From positions 1 to 6,807 of the forward strand of contig JAJYSO010000092.1 of assembly GCA_021793535.1 (NCBI GenBank): a stretch of DNA of 6,807 nucleotides, read 5' to 3'. How positions within the stretch are numbered: position 1 is the stretch's first letter; every line of letters begins with the position of its first letter. The position numbers and the translations under genes were made by a program. This DNA is from Bacteroidota bacterium. GTDB lineage: Bacteria; Bacteroidota; Bacteroidia; Flavobacteriales; Flavobacteriaceae. The notes under the pieces are model-generated. The model did not search any database, had not been told where the DNA came from, and saw nothing but the letters and a program-made list of their open reading frames with translations. Positions 1 through 5,461 of this stretch are shown in pieces.

Positions 1-177
1 ATCATTCAGCATCAGAAACATATATCTGCTAACCGTAACATATTTTCTGAGCAATCCGGATTGCGCTATTTTACGTTCTATTTCTTCTTGTTTGGCGGAT
101 GCTTTTTCCAAATCTTCACCTTGCACCTCAAGGGCACCCTCTTTCACAAAATCCGGATTGATTTTACGCTTTTTCAT
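1..177 (-). CDS. N-terminal 59 codons of a small protein, possibly YkvA/DUF1232 family (cut by window edge)
   Basis: An ATG at 177 opens a frame that stays open to the left edge, so only the first 59 residues are visible. The protein begins MKKRKINPDF and continues with a charged, Lys/Glu-rich, probably helical stretch (about residues 12-40) before a more hydrophobic segment ending YMFLMLND. This head, a short basic start with an 'INPDFVKEGA' phrase and a charged helix leading into a hydrophobic run, resembles from memory Bacteroidota YkvA-like proteins (DUF1232), whose diagnostic 'NPIDLIPDFIP'-type membrane motif would lie past the edge. That assignment is inference. The gene follows rluF by 46 bp on the same strand with no hairpin between, so it is probably the last visible member of the operon. 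The start has no Shine-Dalgarno sequence, as is usual in this phylum. Confidence 0.6.
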   Translation of the reverse strand, partial: MKKRKINPDFVKEGALEVQGEDLEKASAKQEEIERKIAQSGLLRKYVTVSRYMFLMLND

Positions 178-223
178 TTCTGTAAATACTACTTAATAAA
201 ATACGATGCAAAACCAGTGCCAA

Positions 224-934
224 TCAAATGATTTTTCGCAGCTCCTCGAGTTCTCTTTTCTCCAGGTGCCTATACTTTCCCACGGGCAATGTTCCCAATT
301 CGATGTTGACGACTCGAATACGCTTTAACCGAAACACCTCATACCCAAAGTAACCGCACATTCGTCGAATTTGCCGGTTTAAGCCTTGGGTCAGCACCAT
401 ATGAAATTCCCGTGTTCCGGTCTTCCATACCTTACATTTCTTGGTTACCGTATCGAGAATGGGAACGCCATTTCCCATGGCTTCGATAAAATCCCTAGTG
501 ACTGGTTGATCAACAGTTACCACATATTCCTTCCCTTGATTATTTCGAGAACGCAAGATGCGATTGACAATCTCGCCGTCATCGGTTAAAAGAATCAAGC
601 CTTCACTTGCTTTATCCAAACGGCCTATGGGGTATATACGTTTGGGGTAATTGATATAATCAATTATATTATTTTTCTCCACTTTGGTGTCAGTGGTACA
701 CACAATACCAATGGGTTTATGAAAAGCGAGATACGTATAAGCCTCCTGCTGATTTTCGATGCGCTTTCCATCCACCATAACCAAATCGCTAGGGCTAACC
801 TTCGTTCCCATCTCGGGAATTTTCCCATTAATGGTAATTCTTCCCTGCTCTAGTAACCGATCTGCCTGTCGGCGGGAACAGTATCCTGCCTGGCTTAAGT
901 ATTTGTTAATCCGTATTTCTTTTTGCTCACTCAA
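224..934 (-). CDS. rluF: 23S rRNA pseudouridine synthase, RluF type
   Basis: This 236-residue cytoplasmic enzyme isomerises a uridine in 23S rRNA to pseudouridine; the E. coli RluF target is U2604, in the peptidyl-transferase region. Residues about 7-55 form an S4 RNA-binding domain (RINKYLSQAGYCSRRQADRL). The catalytic domain of the RsuA/RluB/E/F class follows, with the signature GRLDKASEGL at 104-113, where Asp107 is the catalytic nucleophile. The C-terminal NRQIRRMCGYFGYEV (186-200) followed by basic residues favours RluF over RluB or RluE. The start is TTG at 934, because the nearby ATG at 939 runs into a stop after two codons, and a strong AAGGAGG lies six bases upstream of the TTG. The first codons overlap the end of the hydrolase gene by 8 bp, which suggests translational coupling. 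Substrate specificity in this organism is inferred from similarity; it could act on a neighbouring uridine. Confidence 0.93.
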   Translation of the reverse strand: MSEQKEIRINKYLSQAGYCSRRQADRLLEQGRITINGKIPEMGTKVSPSDLVMVDGKRIENQQEAYTYLAFHKPIGIVCTTDTKVEKNNIIDYINYPKRIYPIGRLDKASEGLILLTDDGEIVNRILRSRNNQGKEYVVTVDQPVTRDFIEAMGNGVPILDTVTKKCKVWKTGTREFHMVLTQGLNRQIRRMCGYFGYEVFRLKRIRVVNIELGTLPVGKYRHLEKRELEELRKII

Positions 935-1772
935 AACATTCCTCCTTAGGGGTTAAAAAATTCAAAATGGCCTGATATACGCTTTCATCCCGCAGCCCAT
1001 GTCCCAAGCCATCGGTTAAAAGAAGTTTGGCCTGCTTCCATTTCTCAGCCAGCTGAACCGTGGCTTGATAGTGTACAACTTTATCTGTTTTATCTTGAAT
1101 AAATAAGAGAGGCATGGAAGACCAATCCTCTACTTCGAGAAAAGAAAAACGAGCCAGATCATAAGCGTATCTTTGTGAAAAATACGTTTCGAAATCGCGG
1201 TTCAACTTTGTATTCAAGCCAAAATTATCTCGAAAGTTCCGATGGTATTTGGCAAAGCTAACCGGTGCGCCCATCAATACCATTTTCTTTACCCCCTGAA
1301 AGGGATTTCTGTATTGCTCTAAAAGCAACGTAAACCCACCTAGGCTATGGCCGACCACTACCTGCACCTCAGCGGTTTCAATCAGTTTTCGAATTGCCGC
1401 TCCATAAACCGTTTGGTCATAGAGCCTACCTTGTGAGTGTCCATGTCCGGGAGCATCCAAGGCAATAACCCTGTAATTGTGTACCTGCAAATACCGGATG
1501 AGATCTTCCCAACGGGATACATTGCTCTCCCAGCCATGGGCCAACAGGACACGCTGCTCCCCCGCTCCCCAAGAATACACACGCAGCACCCGATCCATGA
1601 TGCAGAGTTCTTCTGTATCGGCTGTTTGTAAGAACCTTTCTTTCTCTATAGGGATAACCCGCCTTTGGGGTTTGGAAAAAAACTGAGTGGTCTTGTGGAC
1701 GGCCAAGCGAGGGTTCAACTGATAACACATATTGAGTCCCAGCCCAACAAGTTTCAACACCGCTTTCTTCAA
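927..1772 (-). CDS. Alpha/beta-hydrolase fold protein (esterase/lipase-like)
   Basis: The protein is a serine hydrolase of unknown substrate. With the TTG at 1772 as start it has 281 residues. The nucleophile elbow GHSLGG is at 141-146, with Ser143. HGW (79-81) forms the oxyanion-hole region and DAPGHGHS (106-113) the usual strand-4 loop. Asp230 in QDKTDKVV and His258 in LGHG complete a credible triad. A hydrophobic or amphipathic N-terminus (KKAVLKLVGLGLN) precedes the core and may touch the membrane, but there is no clear cleavage site. Start choice is uncertain: the frame is open to another TTG at 1817, which would overlap the lipoprotein gene by 13 bp, add 15 residues and have no Shine-Dalgarno sequence. 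The shorter form begins MKKAVLKL, a natural start for such proteins. The gene sits 32 bp behind the lipoprotein gene and overlaps rluF. Esterase, acyltransferase or peptidase activity cannot be told apart from sequence. Confidence 0.85.
   Translation of the reverse strand: MKKAVLKLVGLGLNMCYQLNPRLAVHKTTQFFSKPQRRVIPIEKERFLQTADTEELCIMDRVLRVYSWGAGEQRVLLAHGWESNVSRWEDLIRYLQVHNYRVIALDAPGHGHSQGRLYDQTVYGAAIRKLIETAEVQVVVGHSLGGFTLLLEQYRNPFQGVKKMVLMGAPVSFAKYHRNFRDNFGLNTKLNRDFETYFSQRYAYDLARFSFLEVEDWSSMPLLFIQDKTDKVVHYQATVQLAEKWKQAKLLLTDGLGHGLRDESVYQAILNFLTPKEECFE
941..947 (-). promoter_or_regulatory. Strong Shine-Dalgarno sequence of rluF
   Basis: On the minus strand AAGGAGG (947 to 941) stands six bases before the TTG at 934, the optimal distance for ribosome binding. 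It decides the rluF start codon. It lies inside the last codons of the hydrolase, where it also encodes Lys-Glu-Glu, so part of the match may come from the protein sequence. No other start in the window has a match this good and this well placed. Confidence 0.7.
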
Positions 1773-1804
1773 AACAACTCTTTTTTTACAATACCTCGAA
1801 CCAA

Positions 1805-2362
1805 CTAGTCCTCCCAATCAAGCCAAAGATGCTTTACCTTCGCTCTTCTTTTGATTTGAGAAGCTTCTATTTCCACTCCCATCTGAGTAGGTTCATAGAT
1901 TTCAGATTTATCAATGTCTACGTATATCGGAATACCCTCCAAAAAGATCATTGCCGTGCCCAGAGTGTTTTCAATACGCTTGATTTTATAATGTGCGGAA
2001 AGATCTTCAAAGGCCGTTCCTATACCCAATCCCTCCGGAGTTTTAAATAGGGTATCCATCACCTGTACAGTGGCAATGGTACTGGTACTGTCAAAACTGG
2101 TCTTAGGGTGCAAACGAAGCAGTTCCCGCTGACTCCCCTTATCATACACGACAATTTCATTGCGGTTAGAGAATTGGCTTGAATTATTCCTATCCACAAC
2201 AGAGTCTTGGGAAAAGACAGCAGACAGTTCGGCAACGGTTGTCGTCGGGGTTAAGTCACCAATTTGATCATTTTGAATACGGTAGCGGCTCTCTTGCTGT
2301 TGACAGCTCCAAAGAAAAGCCAGTACCATCACCCCACCACATAATAGTTGTATACGATTCAT
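1805..2362 (-). CDS. Small lipoprotein of unknown function (flavobacterial type)
   Basis: The 185-residue product starts MNRIQ and has a lipoprotein signal peptide: a short basic head, a hydrophobic run (about 6-17) and a lipobox LWSC with Cys20 as the likely lipidated residue, followed by QQQES. The mature part is soluble and polar. It has a segment of the kind 'VAELSAVF' near residue 45, 'EIVVYDKG' near 70, and 'FKTPEGLGIGTAFEDL' about 107-122, ending in a Trp-rich tail. I recall similar unnamed flavobacterial proteins but no assigned function. I chose the ATG at 2362 because the signal peptide begins there and a -7-like promoter box ends only 12 bases upstream. The frame extends to an ATG at 2410, but those codons would lie upstream of the proposed transcript. 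It is the first gene of the leftward cluster and is divergent from gyrB. Confidence 0.8.
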   Translation of the reverse strand: MNRIQLLCGGVMVLAFLWSCQQQESRYRIQNDQIGDLTPTTTVAELSAVFSQDSVVDRNNSSQFSNRNEIVVYDKGSQRELLRLHPKTSFDSTSTIATVQVMDTLFKTPEGLGIGTAFEDLSAHYKIKRIENTLGTAMIFLEGIPIYVDIDKSEIYEPTQMGVEIEASQIKRRAKVKHLWLDWED

Positions 2363-2373
2363 GTTTTTTGTTA

Positions 2374-2401
2374 CAAAAATAAACAAAGTGTACATACCAA
2401 A
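2374..2401 (-). promoter_or_regulatory. Putative promoter of the lipoprotein-hydrolase-rluF cluster
   Basis: On the minus strand TATTTTTG (2381-2374) fits the Bacteroidota -7 consensus TAnnTTTG. A TTTG at 2401-2398 could serve as the -33 element, but the 16-base gap is slightly shorter than usual. Transcription would begin about 5-8 bases before the ATG at 2362, giving an almost leaderless mRNA. The region is AT-rich, so a chance match is possible. Confidence 0.45.
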
Positions 2402-2454
2402 TCCGGACATTTCCGAGAAAGCTCAAAATACAAACAAAAAAACAACTTCCACAA

Positions 2455-2489
2455 GGGAAGAAGATGTTCGTGCAGCTTGTTTTCTTCCC
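2455..2489. repeat. Inverted repeat between the divergent promoters
   Basis: GGGAAGAA (2455-2462) and TTCTTCCC (2482-2489) are perfect 8-base inverted repeats separated by 19 bases. A second, competing pairing exists: CTTCC at 2446-2450 with GGAAG at 2456-2460. The repeat lies upstream of both gyrB -7 boxes and upstream of the leftward promoter. It could be an operator for a dimeric regulator or a DNA cruciform site. No role can be assigned from sequence. Confidence 0.4.
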
Positions 2490-2508
2490 GATAAAAAAGC
2501 GATAAAAA
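2489..2508 (+). repeat. Short direct repeat CGATAAAAA, two copies 11 bases apart
   Basis: CGATAAAAA occurs at 2489-2497 and again at 2500-2508, about one helical turn apart. It overlaps the end of the inverted repeat by one base and lies just ahead of the first gyrB -7-like box. Phased A-tracts of this kind can bend DNA. In such an A-rich region the repeat may be chance. Confidence 0.3.
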
Positions 2509-2514
2509 TGTTAA

Positions 2515-2522
2515 TAACTTTG
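2515..2522 (+). promoter_or_regulatory. Possible distal gyrB promoter, -7 box
   Basis: TAACTTTG matches TAnnTTTG exactly. No TTG lies at the usual 17-23 base distance upstream. A transcript from here would have a 5' leader of about 70 bases before gyrB. This is weaker support than the box at 2568. Confidence 0.3.
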
Positions 2523-2567
2523 GTTTTAATCCCTTACAGACACAAGCCTTAAGAGATATTTATTGGT

Positions 2568-2575
2568 TATCTTTG
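2568..2575 (+). promoter_or_regulatory. Putative proximal gyrB promoter, -7 box
   Basis: TATCTTTG matches the Bacteroidota -7 consensus TAnnTTTG exactly and sits 21 bases before the gyrB ATG, so the mRNA would have a leader of roughly 15 bases. No clear -33 TTG is present at the right distance. Its position also argues against the in-frame TTG at 2573 being the gyrB start, because that codon lies inside the box. Confidence 0.5.
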
Positions 2576-2596
2576 TGGGAATCAAAAATATCGTAT

Positions 2597-4534
2597 ATGA
2601 GCGAGGAAAGTAAGAACAAATATTCAGCTGAAAATATTCAGGCGCTTGAGGGAATGGAGCACGTGCGTATGCGTCCATCCATGTACATTGGGGATGTAGG
2701 ACCCCGTGGACTACATCACCTAGTAGATGAAGTTGTAGACAACTCCATAGATGAGGCCATGGCCGGTTTCTGTGATACCATTTCGGTGACCGTTCATGCT
2801 GATGGTTCAATTTCCATAGAAGATAACGGTCGAGGAATTCCCGTTGACATTCATAAAAAAGAAGGCGTCTCCGCCTTACAAGTCGTCATGACCAAGATTG
2901 GGGCAGGAGGAAAATTTAACAAAGACTCTTACAAAGTATCCGGAGGACTTCACGGAGTGGGCGTAAGTGTGGTCAATGCCCTCTCTACACATTTAAAGGC
3001 AACCGTTCATAAAAACGGTAAGATATGGGAACAAAACTTTGAAAAAGGCGAACCTCTATCTCCCGTAAAAAGTATTGGCGAGACCGATAAAAGTGGAACC
3101 ATTGTCACTTTTAAACCCGATGGGGACATTTTTAAGGAAACCACCGTTTTTAAATACGAAACCTTGGCATCGCGATTGCGTGAGTTGGCGTTCCTAAATA
3201 AGGGAATCCGTATTACCTTAACCGATCAGCGCGTAAAAGAAGAGGACGGAAAGTATAAGGCCGACCTGTTTTACTCCGAAGATGGACTTAAAGAATTTGT
3301 GCGTTATCTCGACGAAACGCGAGAATCAATTATTCCAGAGGTGATTGCGATGGATGGCGAAAAAAATGGCGTGCCTGTGGAAATTGCCATGATATACAAC
3401 AATTCGTATAACGAAAACCTGCACTCTTACGTAAACAATATCAACACACACGAAGGAGGAACACACCTTTCTGGATTCAGAAGAGGACTGACCACTACCC
3501 TAAAAAAGTATGCCGATAAATCGGGAATGCTCAACAAATTAAAGTTTGATATTTCAGGGGATGATTTTCGTGAAGGGTTGACAGCCATCATCTCAGTTAA
3601 GGTAGCCGAACCTCAGTTTGAAGGCCAAACCAAAACAAAGTTGGGAAACCGGGAAGTATCCTCTGCCGTTTCACAATCTGTTTCGGAGATGTTAGAAATC
3701 TATTTAGAAGAGCACCCTAGTGCTGCCGAAATCATTATTCAAAAGGTTATTTTAGCGGCCCAAGCTCGACATGCTGCCAAAAAGGCCAGAGAAATGGTAC
3801 AGCGCAAAACCGTCATGGGCGGTGCCGGACTACCTGGAAAGCTATCGGATTGTTCTGAGCAAAATCCGGAGCTTTGCGAAGTTTTTCTCGTCGAGGGAGA
3901 CTCCGCCGGTGGTACGGCTAAACAAGGACGTGACCGAAATTTCCAAGCTATTCTTCCCTTAAGAGGAAAAATCTTAAACGTTGAGAAAGCCCTTCAACAC
4001 CGCGTTTTTGAAAACGAAGAAATTAAAAACATCTATACCGCCCTTGGGGTAACCGTGGGTACAGAAGAAGACAGTAAAGCGTTAAACCTAGAGAAGTTAC
4101 GGTATCACAAAGTCATCATCATGACGGATGCCGATGTAGATGGGAGTCATATTGCCACATTGATTTTAACCTTCTTTTACCGGTACATGCGTGAACTCAT
4201 TGAAAATGGCCACGTTTATATTGCCACTCCTCCTCTTTACTTGATTAAAAGAGGAAACGCCAAACGGTATGCATGGACCGAAGAAGAGCGAAAGCAAATC
4301 ACCGCCGAATACAAAAGCAAAGTAAGTGTACAGCGATATAAAGGTTTAGGAGAAATGAACGCTGAGCAACTTTGGGACACTACAATGAATCCTGAGCACC
4401 GTATATTACGCCAGGTCACTATAGAAAGTGGAACCGAAGCCGATCGCATCTTCTCCATGCTAATGGGCGACGATGTTCCACCCAGAAGAGCTTTTATCGA
4501 AAAGAATGCCGTTTATGCACGCATTGATGCCTAA
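2597..4534 (+). CDS. gyrB: DNA gyrase subunit B
   Basis: GyrB is the ATPase subunit of the A2B2 enzyme that introduces negative supercoils into the chromosome; GyrA is not in this window. The 645-residue protein is full length for the short-type GyrB of most bacteria. The GHKL ATPase domain shows DEVVDNS with catalytic Glu45 and Asn49, EDNGRG with adenine-binding Asp76, and the lid GGLHGVGVSVVNALS (116-130). The transducer domain has QTKTKLGN (344-351) with Lys346 contacting ATP. The TOPRIM domain has EGDSAGG (433-439) and DADVDGSH (511-518), which bind the metal ions, then the C-terminal QRYKGLGEMN (579-588). Sites matching E. coli quinolone positions 426 and 447 are Asp435 and Arg456; Arg at the latter is common outside enterobacteria. 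I chose ATG 2597 over an in-frame TTG at 2573, which lies inside the -7 box. ParE is the alternative, but the sequence pattern fits GyrB. It is transcribed alone. Confidence 0.96.
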   Translation: MSEESKNKYSAENIQALEGMEHVRMRPSMYIGDVGPRGLHHLVDEVVDNSIDEAMAGFCDTISVTVHADGSISIEDNGRGIPVDIHKKEGVSALQVVMTKIGAGGKFNKDSYKVSGGLHGVGVSVVNALSTHLKATVHKNGKIWEQNFEKGEPLSPVKSIGETDKSGTIVTFKPDGDIFKETTVFKYETLASRLRELAFLNKGIRITLTDQRVKEEDGKYKADLFYSEDGLKEFVRYLDETRESIIPEVIAMDGEKNGVPVEIAMIYNNSYNENLHSYVNNINTHEGGTHLSGFRRGLTTTLKKYADKSGMLNKLKFDISGDDFREGLTAIISVKVAEPQFEGQTKTKLGNREVSSAVSQSVSEMLEIYLEEHPSAAEIIIQKVILAAQARHAAKKAREMVQRKTVMGGAGLPGKLSDCSEQNPELCEVFLVEGDSAGGTAKQGRDRNFQAILPLRGKILNVEKALQHRVFENEEIKNIYTALGVTVGTEEDSKALNLEKLRYHKVIIMTDADVDGSHIATLILTFFYRYMRELIENGHVYIATPPLYLIKRGNAKRYAWTEEERKQITAEYKSKVSVQRYKGLGEMNAEQLWDTTMNPEHRILRQVTIESGTEADRIFSMLMGDDVPPRRAFIEKNAVYARIDA

Positions 4535-4558
4535 TTAGCAAAGGTAAATTGAATACAC

Positions 4559-4593
4559 AAGCCCTTCTTCAAAATTATGGAGAAGGGCTTTTC
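4559..4593 (+). terminator. Intrinsic terminator of gyrB
   Basis: AAGCCCTTCT (4559-4568) pairs perfectly with AGAAGGGCTT (4581-4590). The stem extends inward by a T-G wobble and a C-G pair around an 8-base loop, and TTTT runs from 4589 to 4592. It begins 24 bases after the gyrB stop. It lies between convergent genes, about 55 bases past the lpxH stop on the other strand, where the run of T is much poorer, so it mainly serves gyrB but may also halt lpxH transcripts. Confidence 0.85.
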
Positions 4594-4644
4594 AGTTGAC
4601 ATCCTTTTGTAGGGGCTAGAAAAGTGAAGTTACACCAAAAAGCT

Positions 4645-5400
4645 TTACGTATACACTTTAATGGCAAAAGTGGATCCGTCAAAAACGCCATAGGAAAAAT
4701 GAACCAACCAATCTCCAATATTAAAATAGGTAGCGTCCTGCCCTACTTCGATTTCCATGGGCAGATGCCGGTGACCAAAGACAAAATAATCGTAGTGTTT
4801 ATGCTCTAATTTGCGCTTTGCATATTGCGCCAGCCACTCTCCCTCCTCTCCTAAGAATTGTGCATCTTCCGCGCCAGATATCAGCTTATTCTTCACAGAC
4901 ATATACTGCCCAAGGGGGATGCCTAAATCCGGGTGAAGCCACCTGAATAACCATTGTGCAAAGGGGTTGGTAAATACTTTTTTCATCCGTTTATACCCTT
5001 TATCTCCAGGTCCAAGTCCGTCTCCATGACCAATTAAAAAGTGCTTTTCATTAAATACAAATTCCTTTGGGCGGTGGTATACGGGAATATTGAGTTCCTC
5101 TTCAAAATATCCGTTCATCCACAAATCGTGATTTCCCACAAAGAAATAAATGGGAATCCCACTGTCTCTGAGCTCTGCCAGTTTCCCTAAAACCCTGACA
5201 AAACCTTTAGGTACGGCTGTCTTGTATTCAAACCAAAAATCAAACAAGTCACCCAATAAAAAAATAACGGCCGCATCCTCCCTTACCTCCTCCAACCAGC
5301 GCAAAAACCGTCTTTCCCTCGGCATACTCGCTTCCTTAGTAGGTGCCCCCAGATGATGATCACTTGAAAAATAAATCTTTTTCCCTTCCGGAATGTTCAA
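4645..5400 (-). CDS. lpxH: UDP-2,3-diacylglucosamine diphosphatase (lipid A synthesis)
   Basis: LpxH cleaves UDP-2,3-diacylglucosamine to lipid X and UMP at the inner membrane, the fourth step of lipid A synthesis. The 251-residue protein is a calcineurin-like metallophosphoesterase with every metal-binding motif in order: Asp14 and His16 in SSDHHLG, Asp51 in GDLFDFWFE, Asn90-His91 in VGNHD, His125 in GHGDGLGPGD, and His210 and His212 in FGHRH. These match the E. coli residues in type and order. The helical insert between about 130 and 190, with NPFAQWLFRWLHPDLG, fits the substrate-capping region. The start is TTG at 5400: no ATG is in frame until Met26, which is past the first metal ligands, and the MNIPEGKKIYF start agrees with relatives as I recall them. 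A -7 box lies 15 bases upstream. A general phosphoesterase is unlikely given the conserved insert. Confidence 0.93.
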   Translation of the reverse strand: MNIPEGKKIYFSSDHHLGAPTKEASMPRERRFLRWLEEVREDAAVIFLLGDLFDFWFEYKTAVPKGFVRVLGKLAELRDSGIPIYFFVGNHDLWMNGYFEEELNIPVYHRPKEFVFNEKHFLIGHGDGLGPGDKGYKRMKKVFTNPFAQWLFRWLHPDLGIPLGQYMSVKNKLISGAEDAQFLGEEGEWLAQYAKRKLEHKHYDYFVFGHRHLPMEIEVGQDATYFNIGDWLVHFSYGVFDGSTFAIKVYT

Positions 5401-5414
5401 AATAATATTTTCTA

Positions 5415-5422
5415 CAAAGTTA
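5415..5422 (-). promoter_or_regulatory. Putative lpxH promoter, -7 box
   Basis: On the minus strand TAACTTTG (5422-5415) matches TAnnTTTG exactly, 14 bases before the TTG start, giving a short leader. The best -33 candidate is TTTG at 5450-5447, with a 24-base gap that is slightly long. It lies in the 61-base gap behind the permease gene, so lpxH may be expressed both on its own and by read-through, as no terminator is visible between them. Confidence 0.45.
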
Positions 5423-5461
5423 ATTTATTTGTGAATCAATATTGCCCAAACACAAAGTCTT

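Noticed and set aside
1426..1728. 100-codon leftward frame inside the hydrolase gene
   Set aside because: It is an alternate-frame shadow of a gene with a clear catalytic triad; composition is unnatural and no domain is visible.
2363..2410. Longer lipoprotein start at ATG 2410
   Set aside because: It would place 16 residues ahead of a good lipoprotein signal peptide and cover the promoter-like box.
2361..2552. 63-codon rightward frame in the divergent intergenic region
   Set aside because: It starts across the lipoprotein start codon and promoter, has no recognisable domain, and its Lys/Thr/Asn-rich content follows from A-rich DNA.
2573..2596. Extended gyrB start at TTG 2573
   Set aside because: The codon lies within the -7 box TATCTTTG, and the extra eight residues are not typical of GyrB, while MSEESKNKYSAENIQALEG is.
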